From NCBI GenBank assembly GCA_000435495.1, contig FR884054.1:19325-61702 (forward strand): a stretch of 42,378 nucleotides of DNA, read 5' to 3'. This document shows, one piece after another, positions 25,695 through 33,761 of this stretch. Under the pieces are notes generated by a model that worked only from the letters and a program-made list of their open reading frames with translations, was not told the DNA's origin and made no database searches. A program made the position numbers and the translations under genes. The number at the start of each line of letters is the position of its first letter. Position 1 is the first letter of the stretch. This DNA is from Firmicutes bacterium CAG:552 (GTDB lineage Bacteria; Bacillota; Clostridia; Christensenellales; Pumilibacteraceae).

Positions 25695-25982
25695 TTATTT
25701 TTTTACGAAAGTCATACAGCTTGCGCCGCTGTCGTCGCTGGTTACCGTAATGCCGTTGGCAATGCACTTACCGTCTTTACGGAATATGCAATCGGCGTTA
25801 CAAGATACGGCGGTGTCAACCGAGTAATTCGCTTTACCTCCGTCCTGCGCAAATTCGCTCATACCGTCGTCGGGACAAAAAGTAAGACAGTCAGCATCTT
25901 TGTCGACTTGCACTTGCTTGGCGCAACAGCAATAACCCTTGTTGTGTTTGCAGCTTTTTTTGCCGCACTTCAAATCTTTCAT
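25695..25982 (-). CDS. Cysteine-rich protein with two DUF1540 domains
   Basis: A 95-residue protein with 11 cysteines. The first DUF1540 unit spans about 6-36 (C6, C11, C18-20, C32, C36) and the second about 61-91 (C61, C65, C73, C89), each ending in a CxTF-like pattern (TFC, CMTF). DUF1540 proteins are small, probable metal-binding proteins common in spore-forming Clostridia; no role is established. AGGAGG lies on the reverse strand just before the ATG (complement near 25991-25996). It is monocistronic. Confidence 0.85.
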   Translation of the reverse strand: MKDLKCGKKSCKHNKGYCCCAKQVQVDKDADCLTFCPDDGMSEFAQDGGKANYSVDTAVSCNADCIFRKDGKCIANGITVTSDDSGASCMTFVKK

Positions 25983-26053
25983 AAGAAAAACCTCCTCAAA
26001 GGGTATTTTGTCCCATTACGAGAAAAGAATACTCAAAAAAATCGACGGATTTA

Positions 26054-26082
26054 TTGACTGCAAAATAAAATTATGATATAAT
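26054..26082 (+). promoter_or_regulatory. Promoter of the P-type ATPase gene
   Basis: TTGACT (26054-26059), a 17-bp spacer and TATAAT (26077-26082). Transcription should begin near 26089, so the ATG at 26088 cannot be used. Confidence 0.8.
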
Positions 26083-26117
26083 CAAGAATGAAGTATTGGC
26101 GTAAGGCGGCATATTTA

Positions 26118-28655
26118 ATGGGCGAATTTAAAAAAATTACATCAAACGTCAAAGAAAAATGGAACGCATATAAAGAAAAATGCGAACTTAAGCGACAGGA
26201 AAAGGCCAAGAAGGAAATTCTAGGCAGTAATAAGAAGCAAAAGACCGCAATTATGAACTCGCAGAATGCGGTAAGATTCGATCCTTCGTGCGAGAACGGT
26301 CTTACTTCGGAGCAAGTTTCGATGCGAATGCAGGACGGATTGAACAACGTCACTCCGAAAAAAGGTGAGAGAACTTATTTCGGCATAATTTGCGGTAACG
26401 TTTTTACATTTTTTAACGTTTTGACTTTTATCGTTGCGGGCGCTTTGATTTGGGCGGGCGCATCGCTTAGCCAACTTTTCTTTTTGGTAATAATAATTGC
26501 CAATATTCTTATAGGTATCATTCAGGAAGTCAGGTCTAAGCGCATAGTAGACAAATTAAAGTTGATAACCGCTCCCGTCGCAACCGTAATAAGGGACGGA
26601 CAGAAGAGCGTTACGGCGGTTTCCGATCTTGTCCTCGACGATATAGTTCAACTGGAAACGGGTAAGCAGATATGCGCCGACTGCATAATAGCTGAAGGCG
26701 AATGCGAAGTTAACGAGTCCATAATTACCGGCGAAAGCGTTGCCGTGCGCAAAGGCAAAGGCGACTTGTTGTATAGCGGCAGTTATATTTCTTCGGGCAG
26801 ATGTTTTGCAAGAGTGGACAAAATAGGCTCAGAGAACTATGTGGAGACCTTGGCTGCCGGGGCAAAGAAGTATCAAAAACCGAAAAGCGAACTTAAAAAC
26901 TCCATAATGCTTTTTATTAAAGTGGTTACGGTATTTATCATACCGCTTTCCATATTGATGATAGTGGGCAGTTTGGTTAGAAGCGATAATCCCTTCCCCA
27001 TGGTGGAGGATGTACAGCGAACGATTATGAGTACGTCCGGAGCGATAATCGGTATGATTCCTGCCGGAATGTTTTTGCTCACTTCGCTTGCTTTGGCGAT
27101 AGGCGTAATCAGACTGGCAAAAAAGAATGCGCTCGTTCAAGACTTGTACTGCATAGAGATGCTTGCGAGAGTAGACGTTTTGTGTCTGGACAAAACGGGT
27201 ACGCTTACCGACGGAACGATGAAGGTAAGCGAAATGATTCCGCTTGTAGATAAAGAAATCCCCATGAACGATATAATCGGCTCGCTTATAAGCGCAACCG
27301 GCGACAATAATCAGACAGCAGTCGCACTTACTAATGCTTACGGTTCTGCCAATAAATACAAATTGGCGTCGGCATTGCCCTTTTCGTCTCAGCGGAAATT
27401 CTCGGCAGCGTCTTTCCATGATCAAGGCACGTTTGCGCTAGGCGCTCCCGAGTTCGTTATCGCAGCCGGTAACGAAAAAATGGAAGACGTTGTAAACCAA
27501 TATGCCTCTCTAGGATACAGAGTAGTCGTGTTGGCTCACAGTCTGAGAATGATGAACGGCGACGAGCTACCGCCCGATATGGAGCCTCTTTGCGTAATTG
27601 CCATAGAGGACCATATAAGAGAGGACGCAATAGACACGATAAATTGGTTTAAAGAAAACGACGTACAGATAAAGATAATAAGCGGAGATAATCCGCTTAC
27701 CGTTTCCGAAGTAGCCAAGAGGGTGGGTGTTGCCGATGCCGATAAATATATATCGTTAGAAGGCTTTTCTTCGCAAGAAGTTGTGGAGGCGGCTAACCAA
27801 TATACCGTATTCGGAAGAGTTACGCCCGAACAAAAGTGTTTGCTTATCAGAGCGCAAAAGGCAAAGGGACATACCGTTGCGATGATGGGCGACGGTGTAA
27901 ACGATATTTTGGCGATGAGAGAAGCCGATTGTTCGGTAGCCATAGCCGCAGGTAGCGAGGCCGCTCGTAACGTCAGCCACCTCGTTTTGTTGGACAGTAA
28001 TTTTTCGTCAATGCCTAACGTCGTGGTAGAAGGCAGACGTGTCGTAAACAACATAACTAAGTCCTCTTCGTTATTTTTGATGAAGACTTTGATGTCTATA
28101 GTATTGTCTATAATATTTTTGTTGCTCGGCAAAGATTATCCGTTGCAGACCAATCATTTGCTGCTTTTGGAACTGTTCGTCATCGGATTGCCGTCATTCT
28201 TCCTGGCTCTGCAAACAAATACTCAACGTATACAAGGGCATTTCCTGTCTAACGTTATAAGTAGGGCGGTCCCCGGCGGATTTGCGCTTGTATTTAACGT
28301 AATGGCGATGTTTTTGTTCAGAGAGTTTTTGCAAAGCACTTACGGCGAAAACGCTCTCAGCGGCGAAGTGTTTACTTCGTTGCTCGTTATTTGCATAGCG
28401 GTTACAGGTCTTATGGTGTTGTGCAAAATTTGCGAGCCGTTTAATGCTTATCGGGTGTTCCTGATAATTATAACGTCAACGCTGATGTTTATCAGCATGG
28501 TTGTTATCGACGACCTTGGTGTGGTTGCGCTTAATTTAAATAATGCTGTGCAGCTTGCCGGACTCCTATACGTTATAGTGCTTGTGCTTGTGACGTACTT
28601 TATTGTGACGCTCGTAATGCGGCTTCTTATGATAATAAAGGTTATGACCGAATAG
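26118..28655 (+). CDS. Cation-transporting P-type ATPase, CtpE-like
   Basis: An 845-residue P-type ATPase. In order: actuator motif TGES (204-207), membrane segment with IPAGM (315-318 region, where calcium pumps have PEGL), phosphorylation motif DKTGTLT (358-364), nucleotide-binding domain, and hinge motif GDGVND. About ten membrane segments are present. It resembles the CtpE-like branch, linked to calcium uptake in mycobacteria; calcium or magnesium is possible here but not proven. Residues 1-60 are an unusual charged Lys/Glu-rich helix. The start at 26118 is preferred: AAGGCGG (26103-26109) precedes it, and the ATG at 26088 coincides with the expected transcript start. It has its own promoter and terminator. 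Confidence 0.88.
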   Translation: MGEFKKITSNVKEKWNAYKEKCELKRQEKAKKEILGSNKKQKTAIMNSQNAVRFDPSCENGLTSEQVSMRMQDGLNNVTPKKGERTYFGIICGNVFTFFNVLTFIVAGALIWAGASLSQLFFLVIIIANILIGIIQEVRSKRIVDKLKLITAPVATVIRDGQKSVTAVSDLVLDDIVQLETGKQICADCIIAEGECEVNESIITGESVAVRKGKGDLLYSGSYISSGRCFARVDKIGSENYVETLAAGAKKYQKPKSELKNSIMLFIKVVTVFIIPLSILMIVGSLVRSDNPFPMVEDVQRTIMSTSGAIIGMIPAGMFLLTSLALAIGVIRLAKKNALVQDLYCIEMLARVDVLCLDKTGTLTDGTMKVSEMIPLVDKEIPMNDIIGSLISATGDNNQTAVALTNAYGSANKYKLASALPFSSQRKFSAASFHDQGTFALGAPEFVIAAGNEKMEDVVNQYASLGYRVVVLAHSLRMMNGDELPPDMEPLCVIAIEDHIREDAIDTINWFKENDVQIKIISGDNPLTVSEVAKRVGVADADKYISLEGFSSQEVVEAANQYTVFGRVTPEQKCLLIRAQKAKGHTVAMMGDGVNDILAMREADCSVAIAAGSEAARNVSHLVLLDSNFSSMPNVVVEGRRVVNNITKSSSLFLMKTLMSIVLSIIFLLLGKDYPLQTNHLLLLELFVIGLPSFFLALQTNTQRIQGHFLSNVISRAVPGGFALVFNVMAMFLFREFLQSTYGENALSGEVFTSLLVICIAVTGLMVLCKICEPFNAYRVFLIIITSTLMFISMVVIDDLGVVALNLNNAVQLAGLLYVIVLVLVTYFIVTLVMRLLMIIKVMTE

Positions 28656-28659
28656 ATTT

Positions 28660-28690
28660 ACTCGCCGTTTTCAAGCGGCGAGTATTTTTT
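28660..28690 (+). terminator. Terminator of the P-type ATPase gene
   Basis: ACTCGCCG (28660-28667) pairs with CGGCGAGT (28676-28683), followed by ATTTTTT. Confidence 0.9.
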
Positions 28691-28832
28691 ACGATTTTTA
28701 TCGGCTGTATCGATAGTGTACAAATGTTAGAAAATATTAATAAAAATACATTATTCGCTATAATGGTGTGTAATATTTGATTTGCTGCGTTTATTCGCCA
28801 AAAGCCTCAAATCATTTTAGCATAAAACCGCT

Positions 28833-28860
28833 TTGTATGTGGTATTTTGAGTGTTATACT
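28833..28860 (+). promoter_or_regulatory. Possible spo0A promoter
   Basis: TTGTAT (28833-28838), a 16-bp spacer and TATACT (28855-28860), about 44 bases before the ATG. The match is moderate. No obvious 0A box (TTCGACA/TGTCGAA) is visible nearby. Confidence 0.4.
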
Positions 28861-28903
28861 GAAATCACAATAAAAATAAACAAAGAAAAGGGGTTTATTT
28901 GCA

Positions 28904-29623
28904 ATGAAAACAAGAATTTTGGTTATTGACGACAATACCGAGTTTTTACAGTCGGTGGCTAAGGCGTTTGACGACGGATTCGTTGTGGATACGGCGACAA
29001 ACGGCGAAGAAGGACTTAAGAAGGCGGGCGGAGCGGATTGCATACTTTTGGATCTCGTTATGCCCATAATGGACGGATTTACGTTTTTGGACAACTTCGA
29101 AAAGGGCGAAACTAAGGTAATAGTCGTATCCGCATTAAGCCAGGATTCGTTCGTTGCTAAGGCGATGGAAAAAGGCGCCGATTATTATGTCGTTAAGCCC
29201 ACTTCGGCAGAATGCATAAGGGCGAAAGTCGAAGAGGCTCTTACAAAAAAGGTGGTCAGGCGGCAAGTCAAAAACAAGACTTTGGAAGAACGCATCACTA
29301 ACATTTTTATTTCGGTGGGAATTCCTCCGCATATTAAGGGGTATCAGTATCTAAGAGAGGCGATAAAGCTGTCCATTGAGGATCCGGATATAATAAACAG
29401 CATTACAAAGAAGTTGTATCCGTCGGTAGCCGAAAAATTCGCAACCAGTTCGTCTAAGGTTGAAAGAGCGATACGACACGCCATAGAAGTAGGTTGGAAT
29501 CGAGGGAAAATCGAGAACATAAATTCGCTTTTCGGTGTAAGAGTGTACTCGCAAAACGAAAAACCGACAAACGGTGAGTTTATTGCGCTGGTAGCGGACA
29601 AGTTGCTTCTGGAGAGCGTATAA
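28904..29623 (+). CDS. spo0A: Spo0A, sporulation master response regulator
   Basis: A 239-residue response regulator. The receiver domain (1-115) has the acidic pair D9/D10, phospho-acceptor D50 in LLDLVMP, and the conserved lysine in VVKP. The C-terminal domain (about 128-239) matches Spo0A closely: GIPPHIKGYQYLREAI, SSKVERAIRHAIEV, RGKIENINSLFG and PTNGEFIALVADKL. Phosphorylated Spo0A binds 0A boxes and starts sporulation. The protein is about 28 residues shorter than the B. subtilis version, mainly in the linker. The SD is AAAAGGGG (28887-28893). The usual upstream neighbour spoIVB is absent; a cation ATPase precedes and a YitT gene follows. Confidence 0.95.
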   Translation: MKTRILVIDDNTEFLQSVAKAFDDGFVVDTATNGEEGLKKAGGADCILLDLVMPIMDGFTFLDNFEKGETKVIVVSALSQDSFVAKAMEKGADYYVVKPTSAECIRAKVEEALTKKVVRRQVKNKTLEERITNIFISVGIPPHIKGYQYLREAIKLSIEDPDIINSITKKLYPSVAEKFATSSSKVERAIRHAIEVGWNRGKIENINSLFGVRVYSQNEKPTNGEFIALVADKLLLESV

Positions 29624-29665
29624 AATAATTTTATCTGTTTTACACAAAAAACCGATATAAAACGG

Positions 29666-29694
29666 TTTACTTATTTATTACGAAGTGATAAAAT
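29666..29694 (+). promoter_or_regulatory. Promoter of the YitT-family gene
   Basis: TTTACT (29666-29671), a 17-bp spacer and TAAAAT (29689-29694). A small hairpin (AAACCG/CGGTTT, 29649-29668) overlaps the -35 element and may weakly terminate spo0A transcripts. Confidence 0.6.
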
Positions 29695-29721
29695 ACCACA
29701 ATTGATTTGCGGAGGTTACAA

Positions 29722-30678
29722 ATGACAAATAATATAAAAAAGAAAAGAAACATTAGACAGATATTTAAGGAGTATGCCGTTCTCTTGTTGGCCGGTTGCT
29801 TACAATCGCTCGGCGTATACGTGTTCGTGCAGCCTAATAGCTTTTCGCCCGGCGGATTTATGGGACTTGCTACCTTTGCAAATTATATATGCGCTAAGCT
29901 GGAGTTGGGATTTTCCCTTAATACAGGTATTGCTTTCTTTATTATAAATATTCCGTTGCTTATAATAGCGGCGAGAAAATTTCGAAAAGACTTTTTGATA
30001 AAAACGGCGGTAACCATCGTACTCGACTCGTTATTGCTGGAAGTGTTGGAACTGATAAATTTCCCGATATTCGAGATACTTCCTCAGGACGGATATGCTT
30101 ACATACTTGCGGCTGTTGCCGGCGGATGCTTATGCGGTGCATCGGTAGCGCTGTTGCTCAGAGTTGACGGCTGTAACGGCGGAACCGAAATAATAGGCGC
30201 CCTGCTTCAAAAGAAATTCCCGGCAACGAATATATCGTGGTTTATCTTTATTTTGGATTCTTCGGTAGTAGTGCTGTCCGCATTCTTCTACGATAAAACC
30301 AAGTATGCAAACTGGTTGCTTCCTACCATGCTTTCGATATGTAAAATGTTCTGTTCGTCCAAGATGGCAGAAATAATATTAAGAGGTTTTTCGGGAGCCA
30401 TCAAATTTGAAATCGTTACGCCGCACGGGGAGGAGCTTGGCAGAGAAATTACCGAAACACTCCTTAGAGGAGTAACGGTTATACAGGCAAAGGGAGCGTA
30501 TACGGGGCAGGACAAGCAAGTTTTGATTTGTATTATACGCAAAGGACAACTTGCGAGATTTAAGAAAATTCTTGCAAAGTATCCGGGTACTTTTGCTTAT
30601 ATGATGTCTACCTCCGAAGTATACGGTAACGGATTCTCTCGCCAGGCGGCTGAGGGCGAAAAAGAATCCGTGCTGTAA
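29722..30678 (+). CDS. YitT-family membrane protein
   Basis: A 318-residue protein of the YitT family. About five or six membrane segments occupy residues 20-200 (motifs NSFSPGGFMGLA and LLRVDGCNGGTEIIGALL), followed by a soluble DUF2179 domain (about 225-305, GVTVIQAKGAYTGQDKQVL). The family is widespread in Firmicutes and of unproven function. The start at 29722 is chosen because GGAGG (29711-29715) lies seven bases before it; the TTG at 29707 would put the SD inside the coding sequence. Monocistronic with its own promoter and terminator. Confidence 0.9.
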   Translation: MTNNIKKKRNIRQIFKEYAVLLLAGCLQSLGVYVFVQPNSFSPGGFMGLATFANYICAKLELGFSLNTGIAFFIINIPLLIIAARKFRKDFLIKTAVTIVLDSLLLEVLELINFPIFEILPQDGYAYILAAVAGGCLCGASVALLLRVDGCNGGTEIIGALLQKKFPATNISWFIFILDSSVVVLSAFFYDKTKYANWLLPTMLSICKMFCSSKMAEIILRGFSGAIKFEIVTPHGEELGREITETLLRGVTVIQAKGAYTGQDKQVLICIIRKGQLARFKKILAKYPGTFAYMMSTSEVYGNGFSRQAAEGEKESVL

Positions 30679-30698
30679 AAATTACATATACGGTAAAT

Positions 30699-30737
30699 AA
30701 AAAACACGACTGTCTGCAGAATCGGTCGTGTTTTTTT
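30699..30737 (+). terminator. Terminator of the YitT-family gene
   Basis: AAAAACACGAC (30700-30710) pairs with GTCGTGTTTTT (30725 onward), followed by a run of T residues. Confidence 0.9.
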
Positions 30738-31033
30738 GCGCTTTAATATCGTTTTAGCTGTAACGCTTTGATTTTTTGGAAGACCTTACGGAAGCGACTT
30801 TGAGTCAGTCTTCGAAAAGTACGGTTTACATTTCGTTTGAGTGCGGAGGATATTTGGGTCGAGTACGGTTGATATTCACTTTGAGTTATGAGTGAAAACC
30901 TTTGTCTGTCGTTAGACGGAAAAACGGATTGACTTAGCTTAGCACGGCGCTAATTTATTCTCTGCGCCGCCGAAAGATTTTCAAGTAACAAAGACGATAC
31001 GATTTTCCATACCATATACAGAGGTGTACTGTA
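30738..31033. other. Intergenic stretch before the ZIP transporter gene
   Basis: No coding sequence is supported. A possible promoter is TTGACT (30929-30934), a 16-bp spacer and TAATTT (30951-30956). A 6-bp inverted repeat (CGGCGC at 30945-30950, GCGCCG at 30964-30969) spans the -10 and start region. No known riboswitch or metal-regulator box is recognisable. Confidence 0.45.
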
Positions 31034-31711
31034 GTGGCAGAAACGATAATAGGAATAATTGCGCCGTTTGCCGGAACCACACTCGGAGCCGCATCGACGC
31101 TGATGATGAAACGTAAGATAAGTAACTCTACAAACGAAATTTTTATTGCCGTAACTTTGGGAATCATGCTTGCGGCAACAGTGAGTCTGATATCTTCGTG
31201 TGAAGATTTGCTGCCTTTAAGCGCAGGTTTTGTAATAGGCGTAGGCGTGATGGTTGCGTTGGAGCTTCTTACAAAACTGAGCGGAGACAAAAGAATGATG
31301 CTTGCGATTACCGTGCATAATATCCCCGAAGGAATGGCGGTGGGGGCGGCATTTGCGGCTGCAACAACGAGCGGAGGATACGTTGCGGCATTATCTCTTG
31401 CGGTGGGCATAGCCGTTCAGAATATGCCCGAAGGTGCGGTCGTAGGTTTGATGTTCAGAGAAAAAGGTCGTTTTAACGCTTTTTTGAGAGGAACGGCTAC
31501 GGGCGTAGTGGAACCTGTGTTTTCGGTACTGACATTGCTTTTCTCGGTTACGGTAACTGCCGCTTTACCATACTTGTTGGCGTTTTCGGCAGGAGCGATG
31601 ATTTATGTTTGCATAAGGGAATTGGCGCCGAAGATAGAATCGGCAAAAGGCGCATTCGCAAGTTGCTTGGGGTTTATAATAATGCTTATTCTCGATATTG
31701 CATTGGGGTAA
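31034..31711 (+). CDS. ZIP-family metal transporter
   Basis: A 225-residue membrane protein of the ZIP (ZupT-like) family, which imports zinc, iron or manganese. The metal-site motif is VHNIPEGMAVG in the fourth helix, with a second NMPEGAVVG in the fifth. About seven to eight hydrophobic segments are present. It starts with GTG (31034); GAGGTG (31021-31026) is the SD. It is placed after its own probable promoter. The metal cannot be told from sequence alone. Confidence 0.88.
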   Translation: MAETIIGIIAPFAGTTLGAASTLMMKRKISNSTNEIFIAVTLGIMLAATVSLISSCEDLLPLSAGFVIGVGVMVALELLTKLSGDKRMMLAITVHNIPEGMAVGAAFAAATTSGGYVAALSLAVGIAVQNMPEGAVVGLMFREKGRFNAFLRGTATGVVEPVFSVLTLLFSVTVTAALPYLLAFSAGAMIYVCIRELAPKIESAKGAFASCLGFIIMLILDIALG

Positions 31712-31718
31712 TTTCTCA

Positions 31719-31747
31719 TTGACCTTTACGTTTTAATGTGCTATACT
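31719..31747 (+). promoter_or_regulatory. Promoter of the ATP-grasp operon
   Basis: TTGACC (31719-31724), a 17-bp spacer and TATACT (31742-31747). The transcript should begin near 31754, excluding the ATG at 31738 as the start. Confidence 0.75.
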
Positions 31748-31827
31748 TATGCGGGGTCGGTACGCTTAACGATGCGAACGACGTACAGAAATTCGCATTA
31801 CCGGAGAGGCTGCGGCGAAGGGTTTTT

Positions 31828-32685
31828 ATGAAAATAGCGGTAGTAACCAACGGATTTTATAAGACGCAAAAGACGGAAACAATCAAGGACATGATTGCAG
31901 CCGCCTTTTGTCGCAGAGGCGTAACTTTGACCGATTTGCGCAATGACGGTAAGCTTGTAAGCAATGGCTGTAAGTTCGATTTTGACGGTGCCGTATTTTG
32001 GGATAAGGATCTTTTGCTTGCAAAAAAGATGGAAGACGACGGCGTAAGATTGTTTAACGGAAGCGAAACTATACGAATATGCGACGATAAAGGACTTACT
32101 TTTTTGTCTGCGCTAAAACGTAACCTGCCTATGCCGGTAACGGTGGCTGCTCCGTTTACTTATGCGAATATCGGGTATACGAATACCGATTTTTTGGACG
32201 AGGTAACTTCAAAAATCGATTTTCCTATTATAGTAAAAGAGTCTAGCGGTTCGTTCGGGATGCAGGTGTATATGGCAAAAAACCATGACGAGCTATTGGG
32301 CATAGTGAGCAAGATAGGCGCAAAAAACATGATTTTTCAGCAATATATCGAATGCGGCAACACGGATTTGCGATTGCAGGTCGTGGGCGGAAAAGTCGTC
32401 GCAGCAGTTAAGCGTCGAAGTCTTAACGGCGACTTTAGAGCCAATGCCACTTTAGGCGGGATAATGGAAAAGTATTTGCCTACAAACGAAGAAATTTCCA
32501 TTGCGGTGGAGGCAGCGAAAGCTGTAAATGCCGATTTCGCCGGAGTCGATATTCTTCCCGGAGACAAGCCGTATTTGTGCGAAGTAAATTCCAACGCACA
32601 TTTCAAAAATCTTATGGACGCTACAGGGATAAACGCAGCCGATTTTATAGCAAACTGGGTATTGGAGAAGCTATGCGAGGGTTAA
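31828..32685 (+). CDS. RimK-like ATP-grasp ligase, first of a pair
   Basis: A 285-residue ATP-grasp enzyme of the RimK/glutamate-ligase type. The N-terminal pre-ATP-grasp domain (1-95) is followed by the ATP-binding loop FPIIVKESSGSFGMQVY, then DLRLQVVGGKVVAAVKR with GDFRANATLGG, and the Mg-binding end GVDILPGDKPYLCEVNSN. Such enzymes join an amino acid to a carboxyl group using ATP; the acceptor is unknown. The start at 31828 is supported by GAAGGG (31816-31821) and by the promoter position. It overlaps the second ligase gene by 13 bases, so the two are coupled and probably act together. It heads a seven-gene same-strand run. Confidence 0.85.
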   Translation: MKIAVVTNGFYKTQKTETIKDMIAAAFCRRGVTLTDLRNDGKLVSNGCKFDFDGAVFWDKDLLLAKKMEDDGVRLFNGSETIRICDDKGLTFLSALKRNLPMPVTVAAPFTYANIGYTNTDFLDEVTSKIDFPIIVKESSGSFGMQVYMAKNHDELLGIVSKIGAKNMIFQQYIECGNTDLRLQVVGGKVVAAVKRRSLNGDFRANATLGGIMEKYLPTNEEISIAVEAAKAVNADFAGVDILPGDKPYLCEVNSNAHFKNLMDATGINAADFIANWVLEKLCEG

Positions 32686-33428
32686 TAGTTTACGACGAAG
32701 AAAGACTCAAAAAAAATTCGTTTTTCGCACAAAGTTTGCAATCTGCTTTTGTAAGTCGAGGCGTTGAAGCAGAAGTGGTTACAAAGCCGCAAAAAGCCGA
32801 TTTTGCAGTAATGCGTACGGTGAACGCAGATTTTAATCGATATTTTGACGATAACGGTATACGTACGTTTAACAGCTCCGGTGTAGCCGGAATTTGTAAC
32901 GATAAGTACGAGACGTATAGGTTTTTGCGCCATTCCGGCGTGCCGTGTGTGCCGACGTTTCTTTCGCCGAGCGGCCTAAAGTTTCCTTTCGTAGCTAAGA
33001 GCCGAGGCGGACATGGCGGAAGCGAAGTCTATCTCATCGCTTGTGAAAGCGAACTGAAACGGGTTGCCTCGATGCCCGACGTGATTTTTCAGCCCGTAAC
33101 CGGCGAACGAGGCAAAGACATGCGAGTATACGTAATGGGCGGTAAGATTATAACGGCGATGCTCAGATACAGCGACAGCGATTTCAGAGCGAATTATTCT
33201 TTGGGCGGCAGTTTCTGCGAAAAGGAGCTCGGGGAACGAGAGCGAAACATGGCTTTAGACGTGGCGAGAGCATTGCAAGCGGATTTTGTAGGCGTGGACA
33301 TGTTTTTTACCAAAGACGGTACGGTTGTAAACGAGGTGGAAGACGTAGTAGGTTGTCGAATGCTTTACGGAAAGACGGATATATATTCGACGTATGCCGA
33401 TTACATATTGAAAACACTTGAAAAATAA
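32673..33428 (+). CDS. RimK-like ATP-grasp ligase, second of a pair
   Basis: A 251-residue ATP-grasp protein paralogous to its upstream neighbour. It has FPFVAKSRGGHGGSEVY as the glycine-rich loop, DMRVYVMGGKIITAMLR with DFRANYSLGG, and the acidic end VGVDMFF then NEVEDVVGCRMLY. Where the first ligase has the typical EVN metal triad, this one has EVE, and the N-terminal domain is shorter. It may be a distinct ligase or a partner subunit. The start at 32673 (SD GGAG near 32665) lies inside the end of the first gene; a longer frame upstream from 32577 overlaps the first ligase's coding end and has no SD. Confidence 0.83.
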   Translation: MRGLIVYDEERLKKNSFFAQSLQSAFVSRGVEAEVVTKPQKADFAVMRTVNADFNRYFDDNGIRTFNSSGVAGICNDKYETYRFLRHSGVPCVPTFLSPSGLKFPFVAKSRGGHGGSEVYLIACESELKRVASMPDVIFQPVTGERGKDMRVYVMGGKIITAMLRYSDSDFRANYSLGGSFCEKELGERERNMALDVARALQADFVGVDMFFTKDGTVVNEVEDVVGCRMLYGKTDIYSTYADYILKTLEK

Positions 33429-33458
33429 AATCAAAAGTATTAAAATAGGAGTGAGATT

Positions 33459-33740
33459 ATGGTTAAGCATATTGTGTTGTACAGATTGAAGGACGTCAGC
33501 GACGCAGATGAAATGATAAAACGTTTTTTATCCATGAGGGGCAAAATCGAGGTGCTTGACTCTCTCGTGGCCGGCAAGGATATAGTTCGCAGCGAACGGG
33601 CGTATGACGTTGCTTTGGTGTGTGACTTTAAAAGCAAAAAAGATTTGGAAGTTTACGCCGAACACCCGGTGCATTTGCCTGTAAAGAAATTTGTGCATTC
33701 GGTTATTGTCGAGGCACACTCGGTGGATTTCGAGTATTGA
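33459..33740 (+). CDS. Dabb (stress-responsive A/B barrel) protein
   Basis: A 93-residue protein that is one Dabb domain, a dimeric alpha/beta barrel: MVKHIVLYRLKD at the start, a long helix, then YDVALVCDFKSKKDLEVYAE and the HP-HLPV motif. Family members include stress proteins and, rarely, enzymes such as polyketide cyclases. It sits 30 bases after the ligase gene and 21 before the aminopeptidase gene. Its role there is unknown. Confidence 0.88.
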   Translation: MVKHIVLYRLKDVSDADEMIKRFLSMRGKIEVLDSLVAGKDIVRSERAYDVALVCDFKSKKDLEVYAEHPVHLPVKKFVHSVIVEAHSVDFEY

Positions 33741-33761
33741 TAAAATAATACGGAGGAAAGT

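Noticed and set aside
31738..31827. Upstream in-frame start for the first ATP-grasp gene
   Set aside because: The ATG overlaps the promoter -10 region (31742-31747) and precedes the expected transcript start; the ATG at 31828 has an SD and begins the conserved fold.
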